The notes: generated by a model from the sequence alone, not told the origin. A stretch of 64,000 nucleotides of DNA from Chlamydiota bacterium (GCA_027451825.1 DAIDHZ010000006.1:27409-91408), one strand, 5' to 3'; counted from the stretch's first letter, positions 15,865 to 24,457 are shown. Made by a program: numbers and translations.

Positions 15865-17328
15865 CTATAATGCTCCGCGATACCTAGATCCAACTCCAGT
15901 AGACATAAAATCTGGCCCAATGCCCGGAGGGGGCGTTTCTTGAGCCGCTTTCTCTTTTTCCAATTCCTCTACTTCTTTTGGATCGAATCCACCCTCCCGA
16001 GCCTCTAAATCGACCTCGGTATTCATTGACCATCGATTCCCTCCAAACCGAGAAACAGCTACTTCCGCCGCATCTAAAACTCCGCGATCAAGATAGATGG
16101 CATCTGTTTCGGCAACGATTTTTCTAACAAGGGCCTCTTGCTCTTCTGTGTTTTGCCAGAGAGGCACGAATTGGACCGACCAATTCTCTGGTTCGATTCC
16201 GGCGAAGGATCCATCTTTAGAGAGCATAATGTAGCGAGTGAGTTTCTCGAGCATTGGCTTGAGCTTAGTCTCTTGCTCTTGCTTGACCATATCGTAGAAG
16301 TTTCGGACGTCATTATCTCCTGTGGAATTTAATCCTGCTGCGCTTCTTCCAAAGAGCAAGGATATGGGGACGCCAGAGACCGCAGATAGAGCCAACATAA
16401 AACGGTCGAGAAGCTCAGGGACGCCAGAGATGTTAGTGGAAGATTTTTCATATTTCTCCTGAGCATCCAATATCATCGTATTGGTTGCACCTTTGGTTAA
16501 ATTCAAAATATCCAAACGCTTCATCACCTGATTATCAGCGCATTGAGAAGCGATCAATTCGGCGAGATTAGGAATGGACAAGGTATAATTCACGAAATCC
16601 TGCATGATGAGCCCGGCGTTGGCAAAGGCAGTGGAATAGTTTTTCAGCTCATTGTAAATTGACTGGATAAGAGGATCTCCCCAACCATTATTAAAATTTT
16701 GCTGCCTTGGGGGCAGAATTGACCAATCTGCGCGCAGAATGCGCGAGTGGTGCACATAGAAGAGCGCACCAGTGCGTGTGTCATTTACCGTATAGACGTT
16801 GGGGAATCCATAATTTGGGCTGTTGAGATCTTTTTCAAAGGTTCCATCGCGGCTAAATGCTTGGAAGCGATCAAAGACATGCAACCATTTCACATCTCGG
16901 ATGTTTTTCTCATCGACCGGTTCCTCTAGAGGGAGTCCGTCCGCGATGCCCATTACGCATAACGCGCCTCCATAGAGCCTGGCCCAGCGAAGCACTGTAA
17001 TTAAGCTGTAGCTGGCCTTGATGGACTCCATCTTAGAATTGATCTTTTGATCTGAATCGCCTTCAATTTCCCACCCTTGCCTGACCATTTCAGCAGGGAC
17101 AATATCCATGATACGGCGCGTTATTCCGTCGGATCGATAAAGCTGATCTAGCTCTGCCTGTTCGAAGATTCGTTCTATCCAAAAGTGGGAGTGTACGTTT
17201 TTGTCTCGTCCTCGCATGCCAAGCCCTGTGAGGACATTGACCCAGCCGTCAGACTTGACGTTGCCGTCTTGGTGGGGAATACGGCTTTGTTCTTCTGCGG
17301 ATTTTTTTTCGAAATTGTACGTGCCCAT
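15865..17328 (-). CDS. Portal protein, DUF1073 family
   Basis: The 487-residue product contains the DUF1073 portal core: FEQAELDQLYRSDGITRRIMDIVPAEM in pieces, RWARLYGGALCVMG, VPISLLFGRSAAGLNSTGDND and the helical YDMVKQEQE region. Portals form the dodecameric ring for DNA packaging. It opens the late structural operon; the start ATG has GGGAG just upstream. Older annotations of this family mention an anti-CBASS N-terminal domain name, but this protein is portal-sized and placed as a portal. Confidence 0.88.
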   Translation of the reverse strand: MGTYNFEKKSAEEQSRIPHQDGNVKSDGWVNVLTGLGMRGRDKNVHSHFWIERIFEQAELDQLYRSDGITRRIMDIVPAEMVRQGWEIEGDSDQKINSKMESIKASYSLITVLRWARLYGGALCVMGIADGLPLEEPVDEKNIRDVKWLHVFDRFQAFSRDGTFEKDLNSPNYGFPNVYTVNDTRTGALFYVHHSRILRADWSILPPRQQNFNNGWGDPLIQSIYNELKNYSTAFANAGLIMQDFVNYTLSIPNLAELIASQCADNQVMKRLDILNLTKGATNTMILDAQEKYEKSSTNISGVPELLDRFMLALSAVSGVPISLLFGRSAAGLNSTGDNDVRNFYDMVKQEQETKLKPMLEKLTRYIMLSKDGSFAGIEPENWSVQFVPLWQNTEEQEALVRKIVAETDAIYLDRGVLDAAEVAVSRFGGNRWSMNTEVDLEAREGGFDPKEVEELEKEKAAQETPPPGIGPDFMSTGVGSRYRGAL

Positions 17329-17774
17329 GTTCTCCCAAGGATAAAAAGCTTAAATGCAGTTCTTTGGGGAGATGGGTAATTTGAAATGGAATCTTTAATT
17401 CCATTTTTGACTCTAGCACAGGTATATAAAAAAGAACAGCAAGTTTCCAGCTCTTTCTATTATCTGTTCTTTAACATGTAACATACAAACCCATTAGATC
17501 TGCGTGGGCGTTTCTGTTACATTCTTCCAAGACAGTGGTTTCATCCGCCGCCTTTCGAAGGCGAAAACCCAGCGGATGACACAAAGATCTTGATTTCATC
17601 CGCCGTCTTTCGTAAGCTTAAATCCAGCGGATCAAACATAAAACTCCGTTTCATCCGCCAAGGTTCAAATGGAGAAACCCAGCGGGTGAGAAAGATATAT
17701 CGTAACCTATTGGTTTGTAGATAGATAAGAATCTAATAGTAAGGGATTAAAAAAAATTTAGCAGAGGGGAAGGT
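17329..17774. other. 446-base gap with stem-loops at left edge of cargo region
   Basis: No gene was found here. The stretch holds, from left to right, an 8-bp hairpin (ATTCCATT/AATGGAAT, 17385-17405) in the leader of the late operon, a 9-bp inverted repeat (AAAGAACAG 17431-17439 with CTGTTCTTT 17464-17472), the three 55-bp-period stem-loops (17541-17689), and the start of the ATPase gene. It separates the divergent late operon and cargo genes and should contain both promoters, although no convincing -35/-10 pair was fixed. Confidence 0.7.
17541..17689. repeat. Three tandem 39-bp stem-loops at exact 55-bp period
   Basis: Units lie at 17541-17579, 17596-17634 and 17651-17689. Each begins TCATCCGCC and ends CCAGCGGATGA or a one- to two-base variant (GCGGATCA, GCGGGTGA), so TCATCCGC pairs with GCGGATGA. 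The interior is variable but keeps a small second hairpin (for example GCCTTTCGAAGGC in unit 1). Spacers of 16 bases are unrelated. Compatible roles are a regulator binding array, recombinase sites or structured RNA; three units with variable interiors do not make a CRISPR. Confidence 0.78.
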
Positions 17775-19274
17775 ATGGTAAAAAAGAACTCAAAACCCAA
17801 AGATTCCACAGAAAAAATCATTGGTCGGGTAAGAGAACAAGATCTATTGAAGGATCTTATAGGCTCGAAAAAAGCTGAATTTATAGCAGTATACGGCCGT
17901 CGTAGAGTTGGGAAAACCTATCTGATTAAAAATTTCGCGAGTTCTTTGCCATGCGTTTTTTTCCATGTCACAGGGCTACAAAATGGCACTTCTAAAGAGC
18001 AGCAAGAAGAGTTTTCAAAACAAATAGGAGTAACTTTTTATAATGGCGCATCCATGGCCCAAAGAGAGCGTTGGAGAGATGCTTTTGAGGATTTAACCAA
18101 GGCTATTGAAGATGTTCCGAAAGATAAAACTGTGGTTTTATTCTTTGATGAGTTTCCTTGGATGGCAACACCGAGATCAAGGCTCCTCACAGCTCTGGAA
18201 TTGTATTGGAATCGTTATTGGGTGTTTGACAAGCGCATCAAGCTAATCATTTGTGGTTCAGCGACTTCTTGGATTATTGAGAAAATTATCAATAACAAAG
18301 GCGGTCTTCACAATAGAGTGACACGTACCATTCACTTAAAACCATTTTCCCTTTATGAAACGGAGAGTTTTTTAAAAGAACACCAAATCCGACTCGAAAG
18401 GAGGCAGATTCTTGATCTCTACACTGTTTTAGGCGGTGTTCCTCTCTATTGGTCTTATGTGAGAAAAGGTCTTTCTGCTCACCAATGCATCGATGAGCTC
18501 TGCTTTCAAAGCAACGGCCCTCTGGTAAAGGAATTTGATCGATTATTTCAATCGCTCTTCGAAGACCCAAAACCATACATGGATCTAATTCGGGTTCTAG
18601 CCAAGCATCACTATGGAGTTGGGCAAGCCGAATTGATTGCAAAGGCCAAGATTCCAGATGGAGGAACTGCTGTCCGTAGGTTGCACCAATTAGAAGAGGC
18701 CGGATTCATTACCAGTTTGGTTCCTTATGGGCATAAGGACAAAGGGGTGTATTACCTCATCGACGATGAATACAGCTTATTCTACTTACGATGGATTGAG
18801 CCAAATCTAAAAACTGTCGCTAAAAAACAGATAAATGAGGGGTTTTGGCTATCTCAATCTAGCCAGCCAAGTTGGAAATCTTGGGCAGGATATGTGTTCG
18901 AGTCTATTTGCTACAAACACATTGATCAAATTCGTCGTGCTTTAAAGATTGACCCAGGAGCTCATGTAGGAACCTGGAGATTTGCTCCAAGAACAAAAGA
19001 TGGAGAAGATGGAGCGCAAATCGATTTGCTTTTTGATCGGATGGACGGGGTCATCACTATTTGCGAAATTAAAAGCTCTGACAGCCCATTTGCGATCGAT
19101 AAATCATATTCTCAGGAACTCACTCGGAAAGTAGACATATTTAAAAAACAAACGAGAACTAAAAAACAGATCTTTATTGCAATGATTACTACGCGTGGCT
19201 TAAAGCAAACTATCTACTCTGAAGAACTTATTGCAGATCAAGTGACTCTTGAAGATCTATTTAAAGAGGTGTAA
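17775..19274 (+). CDS. AAA ATPase with C-terminal DUF234-type nuclease domain
   Basis: A 499-residue protein. Walker A is GRRRVGKT (residues 41-48), Walker B is VVLFFDEFPWM (about 124), followed by a GSATSWI sensor-like segment and a winged-helix region (about 275-330). The C-terminal part has DLLFDRMDGVITICEIKSS, the D...ExK arrangement of PD-(D/E)XK nucleases, as in DUF234 proteins of the archaeal-type ATPase group (COG1672). Such pairs are common in mobile elements and are suspected, not proven, to serve in defence or DNA transactions. It is the first cargo gene, reading away from the stem-loop array. Confidence 0.8.
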   Translation: MVKKNSKPKDSTEKIIGRVREQDLLKDLIGSKKAEFIAVYGRRRVGKTYLIKNFASSLPCVFFHVTGLQNGTSKEQQEEFSKQIGVTFYNGASMAQRERWRDAFEDLTKAIEDVPKDKTVVLFFDEFPWMATPRSRLLTALELYWNRYWVFDKRIKLIICGSATSWIIEKIINNKGGLHNRVTRTIHLKPFSLYETESFLKEHQIRLERRQILDLYTVLGGVPLYWSYVRKGLSAHQCIDELCFQSNGPLVKEFDRLFQSLFEDPKPYMDLIRVLAKHHYGVGQAELIAKAKIPDGGTAVRRLHQLEEAGFITSLVPYGHKDKGVYYLIDDEYSLFYLRWIEPNLKTVAKKQINEGFWLSQSSQPSWKSWAGYVFESICYKHIDQIRRALKIDPGAHVGTWRFAPRTKDGEDGAQIDLLFDRMDGVITICEIKSSDSPFAIDKSYSQELTRKVDIFKKQTRTKKQIFIAMITTRGLKQTIYSEELIADQVTLEDLFKEV

Positions 19275-19383
19275 TCCCGGTAGGATTTGATGGAGATCAG
19301 TTGGTGGTTAGGTGGTTAAGTAGATCGATTTTTCATAGAGGATTCTGATGGTTGTTTGATGGCTGAAAGCTGGTTTTTTATAA

Positions 19384-19405
19384 TTGGGAAACAGCTGTTT
19401 CCCAA
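19384..19405. repeat. 22-bp perfect palindrome
   Basis: TTGGGAAACAG is followed directly by CTGTTTCCCAA, a perfect palindrome without loop, between the ATPase gene and the small membrane-protein gene. It has no T tract after it, so it reads better as an operator-like site than as a terminator. A 6-bp inverted repeat (GTCCAT/ATGGAC) follows about 30 bases later. Confidence 0.6.
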
Positions 19406-19472
19406 ATGCTTTAAATAAAGTTTTTTGGTAGTGTCCATTAAGAAGGATGGACTAATTTAAAGAGGGGAGTAG

Positions 19473-19703
19473 ATGGGGGAGTTTAGAGATTTTTTAAGAG
19501 AGGATAATTTTCTATCCAGGGCGGTGACGTTTGGAATGATCCCCCTTTGTTGGCGGATTTCTATTGGGCTTGCTCGACGATTCGAATATGAAGATCACTT
19601 GATGCTGATTGGAATTATAGGGATCTGGGTCGGTGTTGTGGTCGGCCATCAACTTTATTATCGATGGCTTTTCCCAGAGAAGAACAAACCTAAAGAGTGT
19701 TAG
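19473..19703 (+). CDS. Small membrane protein of unknown function
   Basis: A 76-residue protein with one clear membrane segment (LMLIGIIGIWVGVVVGH, about residues 44-60) and a second weaker one before it (FGMIPLCWRISIGL). AAGAGGGGAG precedes the ATG at good distance. Its end overlaps the convergent secreted-protein gene by four bases. No family recognised. Confidence 0.6.
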   Translation: MGEFRDFLREDNFLSRAVTFGMIPLCWRISIGLARRFEYEDHLMLIGIIGIWVGVVVGHQLYYRWLFPEKNKPKEC

Positions 19704-20443
19704 GAAGAAGCTTCGCTTTTCATTTTCTCAATCACTGATTCCGGTATTGCTCCAAACTCGAAAGTCTTTCGAAATTCAAGAATCTCTCGCTTTAGCCTTT
19801 CGACATGCTTCTTGGGTTCATGTTTTTGACCCGGGAGAGTCACTAGCTGATTACTCAGCACAGCTAGTTTATCTTTGTCTTGGAAGATTAGGTATCCTCT
19901 AGTAGAGGGAACGTGCTGGCCATTTGGGGCTTTTAGGACAGACATTTTCTCGATCGAAATGGCTGCAAAGAACATATTGTCCCCCAGCATTTCCTCTTTT
20001 AAAACTGTTATGCCCTGAGCGTTATCCACACTCTTGAGAATCCCAATCCCAAAGCCTTCAAAAGCATCTTTGAGTTCTTTTTCCCCTGATGTTTTTTTCT
20101 CTAGACCAGGAAGAAGAATGATCTCAGCTTTTTTGAAGTCAGCTAGGGCATTGTAAAAGCCAACACAGGCTGCCTGCTCTAATAACCCATCCTGGGCTGT
20201 ATAGCTTCCTTCGCCAAAATCATAGGCTTGGCAGGAAAAAACGCCTTTTGGGGCATGATAACGCCCCTCGGATATCTTCCCTTGTAATGGAGGGATTTTC
20301 CCATCCTCAGGAGGGAAAATTTCATCGCGCGGGAGGTCTTTGGTTGATTCCTTGCTTTGATCTGTCGCGGCAAAAACAGAAGTAGAAAGTAATATTAATG
20401 ATAAAATTAAATATTTATGTTTAAAAAACTTTCTAACTAACAA
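19700..20443 (-). CDS. Secreted protein of unknown function
   Basis: A 247-residue protein with a basic N-terminus and a signal peptide (LILSLILLSTSVFA, predicted cleavage after VFA at about residue 25). The mature part has two cysteines close to each other in the fold (SCQAYDFG and QAACVGFYNALADF), which could form a disulphide. No catalytic motif is seen. It faces the small membrane gene and is the only minus-strand gene of the left cargo part. Confidence 0.7.
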   Translation of the reverse strand: MLVRKFFKHKYLILSLILLSTSVFAATDQSKESTKDLPRDEIFPPEDGKIPPLQGKISEGRYHAPKGVFSCQAYDFGEGSYTAQDGLLEQAACVGFYNALADFKKAEIILLPGLEKKTSGEKELKDAFEGFGIGILKSVDNAQGITVLKEEMLGDNMFFAAISIEKMSVLKAPNGQHVPSTRGYLIFQDKDKLAVLSNQLVTLPGQKHEPKKHVERLKREILEFRKTFEFGAIPESVIEKMKSEASS

Positions 20444-20562
20444 AATTACCTCAACTAATTTTTTTAATTAGAGAATTATAGTCTTGATCTGATTTTAACG
20501 GAATACAATAAATTAGTTTGCGGCAAAGGTCTAAACTGATATGAGGGGGAAAGGGGATTAAT

Positions 20563-21771
20563 ATGAAAAGTTCAAGCTTACCAGCCCAAGGAAACCTTCT
20601 CGAGTGGAACTCTTTGATTGCTAAAGGGGATTTGGCCACTATTCAACGCATGGTCGAGAGAGGGGATCTCTTTTATAAAGACAAACTCGGGGAGTGTGGA
20701 CTGTCTCCACTGCATCTTGCAGTTTGGCATAACCAGCCGGAAGTATGCCGATTTCTGATTTCTCATAAAATTTCTCCATCGGTCGAAGAAGGATTCAGTT
20801 TGAAAACACCTCTTCATATTGCTGCCTATTTTGGGCATCTTGAAGTAGCTGATGTCTTGTTAGAGCTTGGAGCGAAAGTAACCGGGAGCAAAGCTAGAGA
20901 TTTTCTTGGATGCCATCCCATGCACTATGCCGCTCTGGGCGAGCAAGAAAAAATGCTCTTTCTGTTCTTAGGGATGACTCATTTGATTGGTCCCACTGGA
21001 TCAAAACCAGATTTCACACCCAAGACAGGCTGTACTATAGGGAATATCCTCGATATCCTAATCAGAAAACAAAACTTTGATTTATGCGACTTGATTTCCT
21101 CATCGGTAGGGATCTCAATTGTAGAGACAAATCCAAGACGAGAGTCGACTCTTTATGTGGGATACGGCAATGAAAATACATGGACCCCTTTTCACAGCGC
21201 AGCTGTGTTAGGAGATAAAAGAATCGTCGAGATGCTTGTCCGTAAATTCCCATATGCTTATTGCTTTTGCGAAGAGTTTGCTCATCTTTTTGATTATTCC
21301 CCTTCTGACGTCGCTTTAATGGAAGGGTGTACGGAAATTGCCAAAATACTCGAAGGAGTGAAAACGGTGGAAAGCTGCCGTCAAGCCCTTAACTGCTATT
21401 CTCCCAAGGCTAATGCTCCTGCTTATGCTGGAGACCTTTTGAAAGCTATCCTAGAGCGCGATTTCATTTTGTTGGACAAATTGATTGTTGAGCACGGAGA
21501 TGGCATCCTCTATCTACCTAACTTCGACGAATCTGATAGGGGATTCTATAGGGAGCAAAAAGATCTGAATGCCATTTCTCTCGTTTCAAGGCTATTCTGC
21601 TTTTCTTTTGCTGAATGGGTGAAGAAGAGAAATATTCTTATTCCTCCTGCAGCATTTCTAGAAAGAGACACTAAAGAACTGGTCTTCTTCAATTGGCTGA
21701 TGCTTGATCAACAGCCATATGCTACCGGCTTTTTCAAAAAAGTTAGCGCGGAAATCGCCCAATTATCCTAG
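20563..21771 (+). CDS. Ankyrin-repeat protein
   Basis: A 402-residue protein with ankyrin motifs SPLHLAVWHNQPEVCRFLI (about 46), TPLHIAAYFGHLEVADVLL (about 84), HPMHYAALGEQEK (about 116) and TPFHSAAVLGDKRIVEML (about 212). The C-terminal half has no known domain. No signal peptide. Ankyrin proteins in intracellular bacteria are often secreted effectors that bind host proteins; that role is inference here. A phage-borne ankyrin gene would be a cargo gene that benefits the host bacterium. Confidence 0.85.
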   Translation: MKSSSLPAQGNLLEWNSLIAKGDLATIQRMVERGDLFYKDKLGECGLSPLHLAVWHNQPEVCRFLISHKISPSVEEGFSLKTPLHIAAYFGHLEVADVLLELGAKVTGSKARDFLGCHPMHYAALGEQEKMLFLFLGMTHLIGPTGSKPDFTPKTGCTIGNILDILIRKQNFDLCDLISSSVGISIVETNPRRESTLYVGYGNENTWTPFHSAAVLGDKRIVEMLVRKFPYAYCFCEEFAHLFDYSPSDVALMEGCTEIAKILEGVKTVESCRQALNCYSPKANAPAYAGDLLKAILERDFILLDKLIVEHGDGILYLPNFDESDRGFYREQKDLNAISLVSRLFCFSFAEWVKKRNILIPPAAFLERDTKELVFFNWLMLDQQPYATGFFKKVSAEIAQLS

Positions 21772-21818
21772 AGAATATTGTGATTGAAGCTTACTCTTTA
21801 TTTGAATAGAATAAGCCT

Positions 21819-22365
21819 ATGAATGCTCATCAAAAACACGATACCCTTGTCAACGAATATACAGAATCTGCTCAAACAGTGCGCAGATTCCGGATGTATG
21901 CTTTTGCTTTTCAAGCAATAATATGGGTATTGTTGTTTTGTCTAAGAAGCCTGCATGTCCCGCAGGTGAATTTGATTGCCGCCATTCTATTTGGGATTTT
22001 TCTCCTGAGCCGTGTCAGAGACTTTAACCTTCGGAGAAATCTTGACATCCGAATGAGTCAGGTTACCTTGGAAGGGGTCAAACTAGAGCGGAGCAATCCG
22101 AGATTAGAAACCTTCTTCCACCAAGTTTTGGAGCAATTCGGGCTTATTCGAATTTTCATACTTTAGGGCTATGTTCGATGTAATGGCTCTTTATTTTTTT
22201 GTCAGTTCGGCATATCGACTAGTCTCAGACTACAACCCTGATCTTGCCATGAGCATAAAAACGTTTTATCCAGCTATTGGCCTATTAGGATTTTTTCTCA
22301 GTGATCTCTACTATAAGCCGCTTAAATCGATGATGCGCGCCAAGCAAGAAGCCTTTTCAAGCTAA
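21819..22365 (+). pseudogene. Frameshifted member of four-helix membrane protein family
   Basis: Two consecutive frames (21819-22166 and the +1 frame to 22365) together align along their whole length with the intact paralogues at 22493 and 29256. The first frame stops at TAG 22164-22166; removing one T of the preceding run (ACTTTAG) restores I-L-R-A-M-F-D-V, which lines up with the paralogues. So a one-base insertion breaks the gene, or it is a sequencing error. Two membrane segments lie in each half. N-terminal pattern MNAHQKHDTLVNEY is shared with the family. Confidence 0.75.
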
Positions 22366-22492
22366 AAAGGCGATTGGCAGATTCAGTTCGTTTTGCTATT
22401 GAATTGGGTTGGGTTTTATGGGCATTTCTTCATAGCTACCTGGATAAATTAATATCTTGAAGATTTGAGCGAATTTTAGTACATTGACCCCT

Positions 22493-23038
22493 ATGAATAT
22501 TCGGCAAACTCATCAGTCCCTATTGGAAAAATATGACGGTGGTACTCGGGTGATTAAAAAGCTCGGTACAAATGGCATGGTCATGCAGATATGCATTATC
22601 ATGTCCATCAATGGCTGGAAACATAGCGGAATTGCTTACTATGAAACAGGTGCACCATTTCTTTTCTGTTTGTCTCTTTATTTTCTGATCAAAGACTTCC
22701 TCACAATGCTTCGAATAGAGAGCAATATGGCTCAAATAATTTTAGAGGGAGTTTCGCTAGAAGCTAAAAATAGCTCGGGCGATAAGGTTTTCCATCAAAT
22801 ACTGCGCTCCTTCAATTTCACGAACATTCTAGTTCAACGGTCTCTTGTCAATGTAATCGCATTAGGCGCCATAGGTTATTTCATGCTTGATTTTATCAAT
22901 GCCGTCTACCCTGATGTTCACATCAGTCGTTGGGTTTTAAGCCTATTCGCTTTTATCCCTAGCGTCCTTGCATCTAAGATGTACTACGATTCTCTAAAAG
23001 ATCTGGACGAAGCTAAGTCCAGGGTTTTTGCTCAATAG
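22493..23038 (+). CDS. Four-helix membrane protein, paralogue family
   Basis: A 181-residue protein if started at the ATG of MNIRQTHQSLLEKY, which aligns with the start of its paralogues; an ATG three codons upstream (22484) is also possible. Layout is a short helical N-terminus, two membrane segments (MVMQICIIMSI and FLFCLSLYFLI), the conserved amphipathic ILEGVSLEAKN, then two more membrane segments (VIALGAIGYFML and VLSLFAFIPSVL). Function unknown. It lies beside the frameshifted copy and is related to the genes at 29256 and, more distantly, 36505. Confidence 0.7.
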   Translation: MNIRQTHQSLLEKYDGGTRVIKKLGTNGMVMQICIIMSINGWKHSGIAYYETGAPFLFCLSLYFLIKDFLTMLRIESNMAQIILEGVSLEAKNSSGDKVFHQILRSFNFTNILVQRSLVNVIALGAIGYFMLDFINAVYPDVHISRWVLSLFAFIPSVLASKMYYDSLKDLDEAKSRVFAQ

Positions 23039-23044
23039 CTACCG

Positions 23045-24022
23045 TTACCAGACAAGCTGCACTTTCTCTGTCGCATTGCTCTCTTGAGACGTTTTATCAT
23101 AAGCGCAGACCATAGCTGCATTTGAATGCCCCGTGACTTTCATGATATCGGTGTCCTGAAATCCCTGTTGTTTGAGATAGGTGACCGTAGAAGCTCTCAA
23201 AACATGAGGGGTTACCTTAAACGGGACACCTGCGGCTTTTCCTGCCTTATCAAAAGTCTGAGCGAGCCTGGTCATCATGACAGGTTTTCCAGAACGAGTG
23301 ATAAACACGAGGCCCGTTCTTTCTCCAATGAAGAGCTTTAGCCTATCCATGATGCTTTGAGGATAGGTGATCACCGTGGATTTTTTCGTTCCCTTGGTCT
23401 TAGATTGTTCAAATAGGATCTTTCGACGATCCCAATCGATTTGACGGATTTGAAGAGATAAGACCTCATTTGCCCTTTTGCCGCCTTGGAGGATAAGTTT
23501 TGCAATCAAGCACTCTCTTGGACTGATCTGTTCTAAAGCCTCTAAAAAGGCTATCCATTGCGCTTGAGACATTGCTAGAGTCTTTACCTTATCGTAGACG
23601 CGGAAAAAGGTTTTAGAATGGCCTTCTCTATTAGAAATCGCTCTTGCGATCATCCCTTGAGAGCGTCGATGGAGAAATCGGGTAAATGAAATATAGCAAG
23701 CAGCTCGAGATTGCCGACTGCATTCTGTCCATTCATCAACTAATTTGATCTGATCAATGATAGCTTCATGATTGACTAAGGCGAAGGCTTGAAGGCTTAA
23801 AAGAGGGGATAGAAGCCCCTTTTCAGCCAATCGACGTAATCCTGACTGGTAATTGATCCGAGTTCTTGGATTTAACGTAGCGAGCCATATCTCTGCCGCT
23901 TGCTGAACTGAAATCTGTTCTAGTTGCTGCCAAACCTTTTGAGATTGGTAGCTCTTTGCCTCTTCAAAGGTGTTAGCTACTTGTATCGATTGTGGATTTA
24001 TAACCGTTGTCGTCAGTGACAT
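23045..24022 (-). CDS. Tyrosine recombinase, chlamydial plasmid pGP7-D/pGP8-D-like integrase
   Basis: A 325-residue protein from the ATG at 24022, which has GGAG six bases upstream; the ATG at 24034 lacks a ribosome site. Catalytic set: Arg183 (GKRANEV), Lys208/210 (SKTKGT), His273 and Arg276 (HVLR), His299 (GHSN), Tyr308 (AYDKT), all six positions present. The N-terminal AAEIWLATLNPRTRINYQSG and RAACYISFTRFLHRR closely resemble chlamydial plasmid integrases as I remember them (IWLSTL..LTRKNYASG; RAACYISFTKFLYR). It probably moves the cargo or the prophage. Gene is last in the cargo before terminase. Confidence 0.85.
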   Translation of the reverse strand: MSLTTTVINPQSIQVANTFEEAKSYQSQKVWQQLEQISVQQAAEIWLATLNPRTRINYQSGLRRLAEKGLLSPLLSLQAFALVNHEAIIDQIKLVDEWTECSRQSRAACYISFTRFLHRRSQGMIARAISNREGHSKTFFRVYDKVKTLAMSQAQWIAFLEALEQISPRECLIAKLILQGGKRANEVLSLQIRQIDWDRRKILFEQSKTKGTKKSTVITYPQSIMDRLKLFIGERTGLVFITRSGKPVMMTRLAQTFDKAGKAAGVPFKVTPHVLRASTVTYLKQQGFQDTDIMKVTGHSNAAMVCAYDKTSQESNATEKVQLVW

Positions 24023-24036
24023 TTGAATCTCCATTT

Positions 24037-24064
24037 AATGTTTATAAATAGCATTATAAACATT
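24037..24064. promoter_or_regulatory. 11-bp inverted repeat between integrase and divergent gene
   Basis: AATGTTTATAA (24037-24047) and TTATAAACATT (24054-24064) are perfect inverted repeats with a six-base loop, directly upstream of the integrase start. The site could bind the divergent RHH-like protein as an operator for the integrase, or the recombinase itself. Roles are inference. Confidence 0.6.
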
Positions 24065-24223
24065 AAAAATGCACCTAAAAAATCTGGAAATTTACATGGG
24101 GATTTTGGGTCTTTGACGTCAAGTTCTCTTGTCGATTTGCCTACCTTAGATCGTTCTAGCAATTTAACCATTGACTGCTTATATTTTCTGCTGCTACAGA
24201 TACAAATAAACAAAGGACACCCA

Positions 24224-24457
24224 ATGACTCAAGCATCCATACAACAACCGCAAGTTGGCGATGAAAATCCAGAAGCACAAAATGGACTAATCGCCAAAAG
24301 CAATAAAAAAGTGAAAGTGACAGCTTATCTAACGGAACAAGTAGAGCAAGCTCTAACAGAGCTTTATATCGCTCGTTATCGAAATGACAGAAAAGTAGAT
24401 CGTTCGGTCATCATCAGCGAAGCTATCCTGGCGATGTATGAAAAAGAGCACCCTTAA
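24224..24457 (+). CDS. Small putative DNA-binding protein divergent to integrase
   Basis: A 77-residue protein from the ATG at 24224, which is preceded by CAAAGGACACCCA. The longer frame from 24023 would overlap the integrase and lacks a ribosome site. The C-terminal half (KKVKVTAYLTEQVEQALTELY and RSVIISEAILAMYE) has the strand-helix-helix pattern of ribbon-helix-helix proteins with the basic beta strand at KKVKVTAYL. It would fit a repressor or excisionase-like partner of the integrase. Its stop overlaps the terminase stop by four bases, tail to tail. Confidence 0.62.
   Translation: MTQASIQQPQVGDENPEAQNGLIAKSNKKVKVTAYLTEQVEQALTELYIARYRNDRKVDRSVIISEAILAMYEKEHP

Noticed and set aside
16180..16200. 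tRNA T-loop like GGTTCGATTCC
   Set aside because: Lies inside the portal gene and no cloverleaf can be formed around it; no tRNA gene was found in the window.
1..17328. Extracellular contractile injection system or T6SS
   Set aside because: Portal, terminase, capsid, DUF2213 and MuF genes are present, which mark a real phage.
17385..17405. Terminator in front of the portal gene
   Set aside because: The hairpin has a T tract only on the plus strand and no plus-strand gene ends there; kept only as a leader hairpin in the gap description.
17541..17689. CRISPR array
   Set aside because: Only three units, interiors vary, spacers are 16 bases, no cas genes nearby; the arms are a stem-loop rather than a full direct repeat.
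24023..24223. Longer N-terminus for the RHH-like protein
   Set aside because: It would overlap the integrase start and the palindrome, and no ribosome site is seen; the ATG at 24224 is well supported.
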